DNA of 64,000 bases from LVI-A0039 sp033105485 (GCA_033105485.1 CP136956.1:1302001-1366000), one strand, 5' to 3'. Positions 8,662 to 18,230 are shown, counted from the stretch's first letter. Numbers and translations: made by a program. The notes: a model not told the origin generated them from the sequence alone.

Positions 8662-9239
8662 TGATTAAAGAAACGCCTTTAATTAAGTTAGTAAATTATA
8701 TATACATATATTTACTATTGTCGATAATTTCATGGATATTAATTCTATGTAGTTTTACCTTATTGTTAGTTCCAGTATTATCGACTAATTACAAGGTGAT
8801 TAAATTATATGAAGAATTAGAATTTGATATTCATAGACAATTTATCAAGTCATACTTTAAAATTTTTATTAATGACTTCAAACATAATATTAGATATATA
8901 CCGTTTAGCTTATATTTATTATTAAGTATATACGCTTTAAATAATAGTTTTTTACTAACATTGTTTGTAAGTAATTTATTTATAAGTGTTGTTGCATTTT
9001 ATATAATTGCAATAATATTAAACATTAATTTAAATGAAGAAGAAAAAAAGTTAAGTATCAAACAAATCTATATCTATTTTGTAATGGAATATACTGCAAA
9101 ACAAAAATTAGATTTATTCATGCTAAGTTTAGTTTATTTACTATTTATGTATTTTGGATTTACTAGATTATTTATTGCAGGATTAATGATTTTTGTATAC
9201 GTATCTTACAAGATTTTAAGGAAGGAAAAAAATGATTGA
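8661..9239 (+). CDS. DUF624/YesL-like membrane protein
   Basis: A 192-residue protein with about four to five hydrophobic segments and a short basic C-terminus. Length and an N-terminal helix ending in LLLVPVLSTNYKV resemble the YesL/DUF624 family, often encoded beside carbohydrate ABC permeases in Bacillota but without established function. It overlaps the permease by one base and the ATPase gene by eight, so it is made together with them. A counterpart occupies the same place in the second ABC operon (42986). An accessory transporter subunit is a reasonable inference. The gene ends in TGA. Confidence 0.65.
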   Translation: MIKETPLIKLVNYIYIYLLLSIISWILILCSFTLLLVPVLSTNYKVIKLYEELEFDIHRQFIKSYFKIFINDFKHNIRYIPFSLYLLLSIYALNNSFLLTLFVSNLFISVVAFYIIAIILNINLNEEEKKLSIKQIYIYFVMEYTAKQKLDLFMLSLVYLLFMYFGFTRLFIAGLMIFVYVSYKILRKEKND

Positions 9240-10338
9240 ATTAAAAAATGTACAGAAAAAATATAAAAATAATGATAATTATAGTGTAGAAAACTTTAAT
9301 TTAAAAATCGAAGATGGTGAATTTATTGTCTTCGTTGGACCAAGTGGATGTGGTAAATCTACAACATTACGTATGATTGCTGGTCTAGAAGATATTACTG
9401 GAGGAGACTTACTATTTGGAGAAGAACGTGTAAATGAACTTCACCCAAAAGATCGTGATATCGCAATGGTATTCCAAGATTATGCATTATATCCACACAT
9501 GACAGTACGTGAAAATATGGGATTTGGTCTAAAAGTTAGAAAAGAGCCTAAAGAAGAAATTGCCCAAAAAGTAGATGAAGCTGCAAAAATTATTGGTTTA
9601 GAAGAGTATTTAGATAAAAAACCTAAAAACTTATCAGGTGGTCAACGTCAGCGTGTTGCATTAGGTAGAGCAATTGTCCGCAACCCTAGATTATTCTTAA
9701 TGGATGAACCATTAAGTAACTTAGATGCTAAACTACGTGTTTCAACACGTGTGGAAATTACAAGTTTACAAAAGAGATTGGGAGTAACAACTATTTATGT
9801 AACTCACGATCAAGTGGAAGCTATGACAATGGCTGATAGAATGGTAGTAATGGAATCTGGTATTATTCAACAAGTAGGTACTCCTGTTGAAATTTATGAT
9901 AATCCAAATAATTTATTTGTTGCTAAATTTATTGGTCAGCCACAAATCAACTTAATTGATACTGTTTATAAAGATGGAAAATTTATTATCGGTACAGATG
10001 AGATTGAACTTCCTAATGGGATTATGAAAAGAGTAAATGAAGATTTAGTAGAGAATAAAGAGTATGTTATTGGTATTCGTCCAGAGCATATGAAAACAGA
10101 TAGATTATCTTTAAATTCTGAACTAGATTCAATCTTTAAAACTCATATGCAAGTTAAGCACATCGAGAACATGGGTAATGAAATTATTCAATATATGGAT
10201 TTAAATGGTCAACAAATTATTGCTAAATTAGAGCGTAGAGCTAACTTAGTTGATAAGGGAGAGGACTGTGAGATTGGTATCGACTTAACAAAAACATTTA
10301 TTTTCAATAAGGAAACTGGAGAAAATATTATAAAATAA
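9232..10338 (+). CDS. msmK: Sugar ABC transporter ATPase, MsmK/UgpC/MalK type
   Basis: A 368-residue ATPase: Walker A GPSGCGKST (residues about 38-46), Q-loop VFQDYALYPHM, signature LSGGQRQR, Walker B FLMDEPLSNLD, H-loop VTHDQVEAMTM, then a regulatory TOBE/OB region (about 240-368) as in MalK. It energises the permeases at 6968/7831. Its start codon lies inside the end of the DUF624 gene. Another ATPase of this type is encoded at 46625; MsmK proteins can serve several importers, so redundancy or cross-use is possible. Confidence 0.93.
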   Translation: MIELKNVQKKYKNNDNYSVENFNLKIEDGEFIVFVGPSGCGKSTTLRMIAGLEDITGGDLLFGEERVNELHPKDRDIAMVFQDYALYPHMTVRENMGFGLKVRKEPKEEIAQKVDEAAKIIGLEEYLDKKPKNLSGGQRQRVALGRAIVRNPRLFLMDEPLSNLDAKLRVSTRVEITSLQKRLGVTTIYVTHDQVEAMTMADRMVVMESGIIQQVGTPVEIYDNPNNLFVAKFIGQPQINLIDTVYKDGKFIIGTDEIELPNGIMKRVNEDLVENKEYVIGIRPEHMKTDRLSLNSELDSIFKTHMQVKHIENMGNEIIQYMDLNGQQIIAKLERRANLVDKGEDCEIGIDLTKTFIFNKETGENIIK

Positions 10339-10343
10339 AAATG

Positions 10344-10366
10344 CTAAGCGTAAGCTTAGTTTTTTT
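10344..10366 (+). terminator. Intrinsic terminator of the first ABC operon
   Basis: CTAAGC/GCTTAG stem with a GTAA loop, followed by seven T residues. Confidence 0.85.
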
Positions 10367-10377
10367 AATAGAAAAGC

Positions 10378-10406
10378 CTATCAATCTAGTTTAACTGGAT
10401 TGATAG
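10378..10406. terminator. Bidirectional terminator between ABC operon and ROK kinase gene
   Basis: A 14-bp stem with one G-T pair (10378-10391 with 10393-10406), T-rich on both outer flanks; mainly serves the minus-strand kinase transcript. Confidence 0.75.
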
Positions 10407-10414
10407 TCTTCTTT

Positions 10415-11269
10415 TTATATAGAGTAATTTCGTATTAAATTTGCATAAGCACCATAAAGGTTAGCATCGCTACCAAAGCGGCTAATTGCTAAGTCCACAT
10501 CTGAAATGATATAATCTTTCCCGTTTTCAAAGTGATTAATAGCCGTCTGTAACTCATCAATAAATGTTGCACGATTTGTAACTGCACCAGACCATATAAT
10601 TTGGTCAGGATCAATAGTATGCTTTAAGATTGATATTAAGCTAGCTAGAGCGCCATAATACTCATTAACTGCATTCACATATGGAATGTTTCCATTTTCA
10701 TATTGTTCAAATATTGTAAGCCCAGGTACAACAGTATCTGATTGACCTGTTGCACGTTGACTAAGTCCTAACATCCCGGCATACATGCTATAAGTTGAGT
10801 CTTTATAGGGCATATAACCAAATTCTCCACCAAAGAATTTAGAACCTGTTACAACATTGCCGTCGATGATTACACAACCACCAACACCACTACCAAGGAC
10901 AACATAGGCAATCGAATCTAAATCTTCAGCAAAATGAACTTCACTTAACCCAGCGCAGTTTGCATCATTGTCAATTGCAACTGGTACATTTAATCTTGAT
11001 TCCAGTGTTGATTTTAAGTTTCCATCGCGCGGAATGTAATCAATGGCTGTTAAACCGTACCCTTGGCCTGTTGCTGTATCAATAGCTCCAGGAGATGATA
11101 TAGAGATTGCGCTATAATTACCACCATTATAAATTTCTTCTATTTTTTCAATTAATAAATTAAAACTTTGAGGAACATCAAAACTCGATTTTTTTAATAA
11201 TATTCCATCTATAGAGAAATCAGCATATTTAATGCTTGATCCTCCAATATCTATAACTAGTATATTCAT
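10415..11269 (-). CDS. ROK-family sugar kinase (glucokinase- or beta-glucoside-kinase-like)
   Basis: A 284-residue ROK/actin-fold kinase: phosphate loop IDIGGSSIKYA at the N-terminus, catalytic Asp in IDNDANCAG, and GSGVGGCVI. The usual ROK zinc site (CxCG..GC.E) and its GH-motif histidine are absent; the position reads GGEFGYMPY, a pattern I associate with beta-glucoside kinases (BglK). The start is at 11269 (ATAGGAGAAAAATG); a longer frame upstream runs into the alpha-galactosidase gene and lacks a ribosome site. It lies seven bases downstream of that gene in one operon. It could phosphorylate free glucose or galactose, or imported disaccharides for the 6-phospho-glycosidase at 16706. Confidence 0.82.
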   Translation of the reverse strand: MNILVIDIGGSSIKYADFSIDGILLKKSSFDVPQSFNLLIEKIEEIYNGGNYSAISISSPGAIDTATGQGYGLTAIDYIPRDGNLKSTLESRLNVPVAIDNDANCAGLSEVHFAEDLDSIAYVVLGSGVGGCVIIDGNVVTGSKFFGGEFGYMPYKDSTYSMYAGMLGLSQRATGQSDTVVPGLTIFEQYENGNIPYVNAVNEYYGALASLISILKHTIDPDQIIWSGAVTNRATFIDELQTAINHFENGKDYIISDVDLAISRFGSDANLYGAYANLIRNYSI

Positions 11270-11276
11270 TTTTCTC

Positions 11277-13484
11277 CTATTTTTGATTAAATATAATAAT
11301 ACTACTACTAAAGTCGCTTTCACCAACTGCCTCATATTCAAAACGATCAGTACCACATATGTTGTTGTTAATGAAATACCCTGTATTCATTAGATATGCA
11401 CCACTATATTCAATTCCATCTTGATCAACATAAATTTTTCCTGCATCTAAACCTTGAAGTTTAATTCTGCGAATCGGGGCATTAGGTCTATATAATAAGT
11501 TATATGCTCCAACTACTATTGTCCCTTGATATTCTGCCATCATCGATACATGATTGGTATTTCCATCAAATGGAGATTCTAAACGATAGAATTTCCCTTT
11601 TAAGAAAACATCCTGATACTTGTCATAAAACTTCATTTGCTTTTCAATTTGTTGCTTTTCTTTCTCATTTAACTCTGAAAAATTAATTTCATATCCGAAA
11701 TTACCAAAATACGCAACGCTAGCTTTGAAATCTAAGTTTGTTTCACGACCTGTCTGATGATTTTTTACTGCACTAACGTGGTTAACAATTGCATGTAATG
11801 GATATAACATTGAAGTTCCCCATTGGATTTTTAAACGTTCAACTGGGTCCGAATCATCACTAGTCCAAATTTGAGGAGAATAATATAACATACCTAAGTC
11901 AAAACGACCTCCACCTCCGGCACAAGCTTCGATCATAACATCAGGATATTTTTCTTGTAATAATTCATATAACTTATAAACTCCTAAAATATAACGATGT
12001 AAAAATTCACCTTGGTTATGAATGCCAAGAGAAGATGAATATCCTTCAGTAATGTTTCTATTCATATCCCATTTTATATATTGGAAATCTAGTCTATCTA
12101 GTTCGACACATAACATGTCAAAGATGTATTGAACTACTTCCGGATTAGCGAAATCTAGAACGAATTGTTGACGACCGTAACTCATATATCGATTTGGAGT
12201 TTGAATTGCATATTGTGGGTGCTCTTCATATAACTTAGAGCGCTTAGAAATCATTTCTGGTTCAATCCAAATTCCAAAATCAAGTCCCATACCAGTTATT
12301 GTTGTTGACAACTCAGCTAGTGACATTTTAAGTTTTTGCTCATTTGTTTGCCAGTCACCAAGAGAAGAGGTATCATCATTACGAGTACCAAACCATCCAT
12401 CATCAAGAACAAACATTTCAGCCCCACATTTTTTGGCTTCCTTTGCAATATCAATGATTTGAGGTCCATCAAAATCAAAGTATGTTGCTTCCCAATTGTT
12501 TGTTAAGAATTTAGTACGTTTCACTTTTGGTTTTAAGCGCATAACGTTATCTTTAATAAAGTTGTGATACTCTTGGCTTAAATCATTTAATCCATTTGGA
12601 GAGTAGTTTAACACTGCCTCAGGAGTCCAAAAATCTTGTTCGTTAGTTAGTTCCCATTTGAAGTTTTGAGGATGAATCCCCATGCTCATACGCACACGTT
12701 CATGTGATGCAACATCAATGCTACCAATAAAGCTTCCCGAGTAGATTAATGTTGAAGCATAAACTTCACCGTGACTTTCATTTGCATCAGATTTTAATAA
12801 ACATAAAAATGGATTTTGAACGTGACTAGTAGCACCCATCGTAGATTCGATAATTGTACGTCCTTGTTTTACATCACGATAAGTAACATTTCGTTCTCTT
12901 GCCCATGCACCATCAAGTTGCACCATTTTGAAATCTAAGTCATCGAAATCTAATTGGAAACTTAAGGCTTTATCTAAAAATAACTTTTGTTCTCCCTCGT
13001 TAATAAATCTAGCGCTGCGAACAATACAGCTAGAATTTTCAAAAATTGAATAGTATAATTCTAAGCGTGCATTTATTAATGTGTCAATCATAGTAATTTT
13101 TAAAGTCTTTGATTTACCTTCAGATTGAGGTAAATTTGGAATTCTTGGCTTTTGATCTAAAACTTCATAACTTGAATACTTAAATTCAGTCAAATTTGAG
13201 CCATTTTCTTGTTCAACATTATAACAACCAACAGAAAAATCAGTTCCCCCGAAACTTGAATATTCTTGTCTCATATTACTCATGGAAAATTGTTGTTCTT
13301 TTTCAAAAACACAAACTGTCGGAACATCTTTTTCATAATACAAATGCTCGAGATCAGATACTACTAGTTTTTGACCGTAGTATAATTGACCTAGTTCTCC
13401 ATTTCTCATTACTTTTAATACATATGATATTTTTTCATTATTTAGGTGAAAAATTTTATTAGTTTCATCATAAATTATATTCAT
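11277..13484 (-). CDS. GH36 alpha-galactosidase
   Basis: A 735-residue enzyme of standard GH36 length, without signal peptide. An N-terminal beta-domain precedes the barrel; FVLDDGWFG, nucleophile Asp473 in YIKWDMNR, and the acid/base Asp within SDDSD (542-546) of WTSDDSDPVERLK are visible, as is an EACAGGGGRFD loop. It releases alpha-1,6-galactose from raffinose-type sugars or galactosyl side chains of galacto(gluco)mannan oligomers in the cytoplasm. The start has GGAGATAAG ahead. It is divergent from the epimerase-GH42-GH1 operon and upstream of galKETM, which would process the released galactose. A minus-strand TATAAT lies at 13521-13526. Confidence 0.93.
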   Translation of the reverse strand: MNIIYDETNKIFHLNNEKISYVLKVMRNGELGQLYYGQKLVVSDLEHLYYEKDVPTVCVFEKEQQFSMSNMRQEYSSFGGTDFSVGCYNVEQENGSNLTEFKYSSYEVLDQKPRIPNLPQSEGKSKTLKITMIDTLINARLELYYSIFENSSCIVRSARFINEGEQKLFLDKALSFQLDFDDLDFKMVQLDGAWARERNVTYRDVKQGRTIIESTMGATSHVQNPFLCLLKSDANESHGEVYASTLIYSGSFIGSIDVASHERVRMSMGIHPQNFKWELTNEQDFWTPEAVLNYSPNGLNDLSQEYHNFIKDNVMRLKPKVKRTKFLTNNWEATYFDFDGPQIIDIAKEAKKCGAEMFVLDDGWFGTRNDDTSSLGDWQTNEQKLKMSLAELSTTITGMGLDFGIWIEPEMISKRSKLYEEHPQYAIQTPNRYMSYGRQQFVLDFANPEVVQYIFDMLCVELDRLDFQYIKWDMNRNITEGYSSSLGIHNQGEFLHRYILGVYKLYELLQEKYPDVMIEACAGGGGRFDLGMLYYSPQIWTSDDSDPVERLKIQWGTSMLYPLHAIVNHVSAVKNHQTGRETNLDFKASVAYFGNFGYEINFSELNEKEKQQIEKQMKFYDKYQDVFLKGKFYRLESPFDGNTNHVSMMAEYQGTIVVGAYNLLYRPNAPIRRIKLQGLDAGKIYVDQDGIEYSGAYLMNTGYFINNNICGTDRFEYEAVGESDFSSSIIIFNQK

Positions 13485-13559
13485 CTTATCTCCTTTTGTA
13501 ATTGTTTAACTTTCACTAGTATTATATCTTGTTTTCATAAAGAGTGTTAGTTTTTTAGT

Positions 13560-13576
13560 AAAAGTATAGTATTTTT
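13560..13576. promoter_or_regulatory. AAAGTAC-type operator, site C
   Basis: AAAAGTATAGTATTTTT is an imperfect inverted repeat of the same family as 4584. It lies in the divergent region between the GH36 gene and the epimerase operon and overlaps a possible -10 (TATTTT at 13570, with TTAGTT at 13547). Confidence 0.5.
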
Positions 13577-13597
13577 ATCCGTGTGGAACGAAATTTG

Positions 13598-13611
13598 TGT
13601 TAACATTTACA
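13598..13611. promoter_or_regulatory. cre-like element upstream of the epimerase gene
   Basis: TGTTAACATTTACA has the spacing of a catabolite-response element (TG...CA, 14 bp) with CA instead of CG at the centre. It ends only four bases before the ribosome site, where a bound CcpA/LacI-type protein would block transcription. The match is by eye and AT-rich sequence inflates chance hits. Confidence 0.4.
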
Positions 13612-13623
13612 TATAGGAGGAGT

Positions 13624-14718
13624 ATGTTGGATGAATTAAAGTTATATTTAGAAGATACTATGGTTCCATTATTTTCAAGTCTTATAGAAGATGGACGAAT
13701 TAAGTTTGATATAAAAAATGATCAACTAGTGAAATCTTCTGAGAATAGTAGTGTTCAAATTAGTCGATACCTTTGGTTTTTTAGTAAATATTATGGCGAG
13801 AGTGAAGAGGATTCAATTCTTAACATATGTTCACAATTATATGAAAGTTTAAAGGAAAACTATAAAGTAAATGATGGTTATAAAATCTCAACTATTAATG
13901 ATGAATATCATGTCTATCACAATTCGTTTGTTTTATATGGAATGTCTGAATATTATAAGATTACACAAGACAAAAGTGTCCTACTAGAAATTGATGGATT
14001 ACATAACTTTATTGAAAAGAACTTCTATAACAAGGATAAAGGAATGTATCACGAACAAATCGATAATAGTCTAAATCGAGTAAGTAGAAGTGTAATTGAT
14101 TCAAGAGAAAACGGATATAGTGCTAATAGCATAATCCATCTTTTAGAAGCTTATACTAATGTCGTTGAAGTTGCACCTAAGTATAAATCGACTTTAGAAC
14201 GGATTCTAAATATTTTGTTTAGAAAATTCTATAATCAAAAAGGATTTTTTGCATCATATGTTGATAGCCATTTAAGACAAGATATTTCATATATATCATA
14301 CGGTCATGATATTGAGACTATTTGCCTAGTTGGAGAGGCTTTAAAAGCACTTGATATCAGGATTAGTGAATATGAGCTACATTTGAATAGTATTTATAAT
14401 ACGGTAGTTAATGAAGGACTTGAATTTGACGGTTTTCTTAGAGTGCAAAGTGATTTAAGTATCTCGACATGGTGGGGTCAAGTTGAAGCAATAGTTGGTT
14501 TTATGTTTTGTAACAAAGAATTAAACAATACAAATGACTACTATAAATTAGTATATGAATTTACTCGTGATAATTATATGACAAACAAGGGGTTATATAA
14601 TGAAATCGATAACCATAGATTAGTGCTAAATAATGAGACTGCTAATATATGGAAAACGCCATATCATGATGGGCGAATGATTATGAAAATGATAACTTAT
14701 TTAGAAAGTGAGGAATAA
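13624..14718 (+). CDS. AGE-family disaccharide 2-epimerase (cellobiose/mannobiose epimerase-like)
   Basis: A 364-residue (alpha/alpha)6-barrel protein of the N-acylglucosamine/cellobiose 2-epimerase family. Visible marks are SYGHDIE with His228, the WWGQVEA motif and WKTPYHDGRM with His348; the two histidines correspond to the family's catalytic acid/base pair. The start at 13624 is fixed by AGGAGG (13615-13620); a GTG 27 bases upstream is not supported. The enzyme would interconvert the reducing-end glucose and mannose of beta-1,4 disaccharides. Beside GH36, GH42 and GH1 genes, mannobiose or galactosyl-mannose disaccharides are plausible substrates (inference). A one-base overlap couples it to the GH42 gene. 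Confidence 0.82.
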   Translation: MLDELKLYLEDTMVPLFSSLIEDGRIKFDIKNDQLVKSSENSSVQISRYLWFFSKYYGESEEDSILNICSQLYESLKENYKVNDGYKISTINDEYHVYHNSFVLYGMSEYYKITQDKSVLLEIDGLHNFIEKNFYNKDKGMYHEQIDNSLNRVSRSVIDSRENGYSANSIIHLLEAYTNVVEVAPKYKSTLERILNILFRKFYNQKGFFASYVDSHLRQDISYISYGHDIETICLVGEALKALDIRISEYELHLNSIYNTVVNEGLEFDGFLRVQSDLSISTWWGQVEAIVGFMFCNKELNNTNDYYKLVYEFTRDNYMTNKGLYNEIDNHRLVLNNETANIWKTPYHDGRMIMKMITYLESEE

Positions 14719-16691
14719 TGAATTTAGATAGAATTTTACATGGTGGTGACTATAATCCGGAGCAATGGTTTGTAGATGGAGATTATAAAACAGTTATTGA
14801 AAAAGATATAGTTGATTTAAAAGCTGCAGGTATTAACTTTGTAACAGTAGGGGTGTTTTCATGGGCTTGTTATAATCCGGCGGAAGATGTTTATGACTTT
14901 GAATATATGGATTACTTAATCAAACGTTTTAAAGAGGAAGGTTTTTCGATTGTTTTATCGACACCATCAGGAGGTTTTCCGAACTGGTTAAAATTAAAAT
15001 ATCCAAGTATCAATAGAGTAGATAAAAATAATGTAAGAAGAACATTAGGTGATAGACACAATCATTGTTTTAATTCCCCAGATACAAAACGTGAAATAAC
15101 TAAAATAAATAAGAAACTAGCTGAAAGATACAAAAGTGAAGATATTGTACTGTGGCATATATCAAATGAAATGCAAGGTGAATGCTATTGTGAACACTGT
15201 ATAGCAAAGTTTCAAGGATGGTTAGAAACGAGATACAAGAATATAGAAAATTTAAATACAGAATGGAATATGGTTTTCTGGAGCCATAAGTATAATTCAT
15301 TTAAAGAAGTATTTCCACCATTTGATCACGGAGATGGTTCAAATCCTTGCATGCGTTTAGCTTGGACACGATTTACAACTGATAGTGCAATTGATATGTA
15401 TAATCTAGAAGTTGAAGCAATTAAACAGTATGTACCAAATGCGAAACATACAACCAATTTATGCTATGGTTTAGGTCATAAATTTAATTACAGTAGATTT
15501 GCTCAGATATCGGATATTGTCTCATGGGATAGCTACCATGAATGGCATAAACAAGATGACTATGAAACCGCGTTATATGGAATTCTTAATTTTGATATAA
15601 TGAGAGGATTTAAGCAACAAAACTTCTTTATGATGGAATCTACCCCAAATACAGCAAACTGGAGAGATGCATCAAAAAATAAGCGTCCTAAAGTAAATGA
15701 AATCACTTCAATGCTAGCAATTGCATTTGGATCTCAAAGTGTGGGTTACTTCCAAATGAAAAGAAGTAGAAATCATGCCGAGATGTTTCACTCTGCAATA
15801 ATAGATGATTTTGTATATGAAAATAGATTTACACAAGAACTAAAGCAATTGGGAACTAACTTAAATTCAATTGAAGAAATCTTAGATACAACAATTAATA
15901 ATGATATTGCTGTTGTTTTTGATTACGAGATTAGAGATATTATTAATTATAATGTCGGACCACGTAAAGGTAGTGGAATGCCGTATTGTGAATACTTTGA
16001 AGAAATACACCGTGCATTTACAAGCAAAGGGATTAATGTTGATGCGGTAAGCTTGAACAATGATTTAAGTAAATATCAAGCAGTTATATTACCAATGCAT
16101 TTTATGTTAAGTGAAAAACAATTAGATATGTTAACAGAAATTAGTAGGAATGGAACGAAGTTATATATCACAAGTTTTACAGGAATCACGGATGAAGAGA
16201 ATACATTACAATACTCAGGAAGAAATAGTAAATTTAGAGATTTAATCGGAAACAATTTATTAGAAGCTGAAGCGATATATAACCATGATTATGGTATGGT
16301 AAATTTAGGAGCTGAAAAAGTCAAAACAAAACTTTATCATGAGTACATTAAACCACTAGAAAATACAGAAATTATTGGAACGTATGAGTTTGATATGTAT
16401 GATCAATCACCTGCAATCACGAGAAATGGTAATTGTACATTCTTTGCAGCTATTGTTGATGGAGAGGTAATTTCTGATCGCGTAATTGCTGATTTAAATT
16501 TAGAGAAAGATAATTCCAAAATAATTGTGCAAACACGATCGAATGATAAATTTGAATTTGAATTTCATTTTAATTTTACAAATGAATTATACGTACCGAA
16601 ATCTAAGGGTGAGTTAGTAGTGACAAATAGTGAAGATATAAAAATAGGGTTAAATAAATATGAATATGTAGTATATAAAATAACAAAATAG
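14718..16691 (+). CDS. GH42 beta-galactosidase
   Basis: A 657-residue GH42 enzyme: HGGDYNPEQW at the N-terminus, acid/base Glu151 in SNEMQGECYC, nucleophile Glu307 in FMMESTPN, followed by a trimerisation domain and a C-terminal beta-domain. The CYCEHC cluster resembles the zinc site of characterised GH42 enzymes. No signal peptide, so it hydrolyses beta-galactosides after import. The stop overlaps the following GTG region, and the GH1 gene begins within 20 bases. Its product galactose would enter the galKETM pathway encoded directly downstream. Confidence 0.93.
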   Translation: MNLDRILHGGDYNPEQWFVDGDYKTVIEKDIVDLKAAGINFVTVGVFSWACYNPAEDVYDFEYMDYLIKRFKEEGFSIVLSTPSGGFPNWLKLKYPSINRVDKNNVRRTLGDRHNHCFNSPDTKREITKINKKLAERYKSEDIVLWHISNEMQGECYCEHCIAKFQGWLETRYKNIENLNTEWNMVFWSHKYNSFKEVFPPFDHGDGSNPCMRLAWTRFTTDSAIDMYNLEVEAIKQYVPNAKHTTNLCYGLGHKFNYSRFAQISDIVSWDSYHEWHKQDDYETALYGILNFDIMRGFKQQNFFMMESTPNTANWRDASKNKRPKVNEITSMLAIAFGSQSVGYFQMKRSRNHAEMFHSAIIDDFVYENRFTQELKQLGTNLNSIEEILDTTINNDIAVVFDYEIRDIINYNVGPRKGSGMPYCEYFEEIHRAFTSKGINVDAVSLNNDLSKYQAVILPMHFMLSEKQLDMLTEISRNGTKLYITSFTGITDEENTLQYSGRNSKFRDLIGNNLLEAEAIYNHDYGMVNLGAEKVKTKLYHEYIKPLENTEIIGTYEFDMYDQSPAITRNGNCTFFAAIVDGEVISDRVIADLNLEKDNSKIIVQTRSNDKFEFEFHFNFTNELYVPKSKGELVVTNSEDIKIGLNKYEYVVYKITK

Positions 16692-16705
16692 TGAAAAGAG
16701 GAAAA

Positions 16706-18118
16706 ATGTTTAAGAAAGATTTTTTATGGGGAAGCGCATCTGCAGCTTACCAAATAGAAGGGGCTGCAAGCCTAGACGGTAAAGGAGCATCAATTTGGGA
16801 TGAGTATTCTAAGATTCCAGGGAATACGTTTAAAGATACAACTGGAGAAGTGGCAATTGATTTTTATCATAAATTTGAAGAAGATATAGAACTGATGAAA
16901 GAACAAGGATTAAAAGCTTATAGGTTCTCAATCTCTTGGCCAAGAGTTATTCCAAGCGGGAATGGAGAAGTAAATGAAACGGGTCTGGAGTTTTATGATC
17001 GAGTAATTGATAAGTTAATAGAATGTGGGGTTGAACCATTAGTCACGTTATATCATTGGGATTTACCAGCGAATCTACAAAAACAATATGATGGATGGGA
17101 GTCGAGATTAATAGTACAAGATTTTAAACGCTACGCTGAAATTGTATTTGAACGTTATGGAGATCGAGTTAAACATTGGGTAACATTAAATGAGCAAAAT
17201 ATATTTGTTGGATTAGGATATTTATATGCAGTACATCCACCCAAAGTATCGAACTACCAACGATTCCTAAATGCTAATCACAATGCTTTTCTAGCTAATG
17301 CTGAAGCAATTAAAAGTTTTAGAAAACTAGTTCCCGAAGGAAAGATTGGTCCATCATTTGCTTACTCACCAGAGTATGCAAAATCGGAAAAGCCAGAAGA
17401 TGTGATAGCAGCTGAATTTGCGAGTGAAATGTTAAGTTATTTATGGATGGATGTTTATGCTAAAGGAGAATATTCAAAAGTGTTTTTAAAAACAATTGAA
17501 AAATACAACTACACATTACCGCTGGTAGAAGGCGATAAGGAAATTTTAAAAGCAGGTAAGCCAGACTTTATGGGATTAAATTATTATCAGACTGCAACAT
17601 TTAGAGCACCATTAGAGGAAGCATTTGAACAAGAAGAATATAATAATACAATTGCTATAGCAGCACCAATCGACATTCATGATGATTTGTTTGAAAAAGT
17701 AGACAATGATTTTGTAGAGAAAACAGATTGGGGTTGGACTATTGATCCACAAGGTCTAAGAGTAGCACTTAGAAGAATAACATCACGCTATGACTTGCCA
17801 GTGCTAATTACTGAAAATGGATTAGGTGCATATGATACTTTAGAAGAAAATAAAGAAGTACATGATCAATACAGAATTGATTACTTAAGCAAACATATTT
17901 GCGCGATTGAAGATGCATTAGCGGATGGAAGTGAAGTGTTAGGTTATTGCACTTGGTCTTTCCAAGATTTATTTAGTTGGTTAAATGGTTATAGTAAGCG
18001 ATATGGGTTTATCTATGTTGATCGAGATGAAGAGAGTGAAAAAGAATTAAAACGTTATAAAAAGGACAGTTTCTATTGGTACAAAAAGGTAATTGAAACT
18101 AATGGAAAAGATAGATAA
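16706..18118 (+). CDS. GH1 6-phospho-beta-glycosidase
   Basis: A 470-residue GH1 enzyme with FLWGSASAAYQIEG, acid/base Glu163 in TLNEQN and nucleophile Glu370 in ITENG. The C-terminal FSWLNGYSKRYGF gives Ser424, Lys431 and Tyr433, the spacing of the phosphate-binding triad known from LacG/BglA-type 6-phospho-beta-galactosidases and -glucosidases. The start at 16706 gives the usual short GH1 N-terminus, with AGAGG just upstream; a GTG at 16691 is less likely. No intact PTS is encoded here, so phosphorylated substrate would have to come from elsewhere or from the ROK kinase at 10415. Galactoside or glucoside preference is uncertain. Confidence 0.88.
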   Translation: MFKKDFLWGSASAAYQIEGAASLDGKGASIWDEYSKIPGNTFKDTTGEVAIDFYHKFEEDIELMKEQGLKAYRFSISWPRVIPSGNGEVNETGLEFYDRVIDKLIECGVEPLVTLYHWDLPANLQKQYDGWESRLIVQDFKRYAEIVFERYGDRVKHWVTLNEQNIFVGLGYLYAVHPPKVSNYQRFLNANHNAFLANAEAIKSFRKLVPEGKIGPSFAYSPEYAKSEKPEDVIAAEFASEMLSYLWMDVYAKGEYSKVFLKTIEKYNYTLPLVEGDKEILKAGKPDFMGLNYYQTATFRAPLEEAFEQEEYNNTIAIAAPIDIHDDLFEKVDNDFVEKTDWGWTIDPQGLRVALRRITSRYDLPVLITENGLGAYDTLEENKEVHDQYRIDYLSKHICAIEDALADGSEVLGYCTWSFQDLFSWLNGYSKRYGFIYVDRDEESEKELKRYKKDSFYWYKKVIETNGKDR

Positions 18119-18154
18119 AAAGTAAAACAGCAGTAATGCTGTTTTTTTTACTTT
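18119..18154 (+). terminator. Intrinsic terminator of the epimerase-GH42-GH1 operon
   Basis: An ACAGCA/TGCTGT core stem with a GTAA loop, flanked by AAAGTAAA and TTTACTTT that extend the pairing, with eight T residues after the core. Confidence 0.85.
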
Positions 18155-18160
18155 GATATA

Positions 18161-18176
18161 TAGTAAAAATTTACTA
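18161..18176. promoter_or_regulatory. Inverted repeat in the galK promoter region
   Basis: TAGTAAA-AA-TTTACTA is a perfect 7-bp inverted repeat about 20 bp upstream of a possible -10 (TAAAAT, 18194-18199). It differs from the AAAGTAC family, so a separate repressor, perhaps the LacI protein at the end of this operon, may bind. A cre-like TGTAAATGTAAACA follows at 18199-18212. Confidence 0.45.
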
Positions 18177-18230
18177 AAAATATATTTGTGTGATAAAATG
18201 TAAATGTAAACATATTCTGAAGGAGATATT

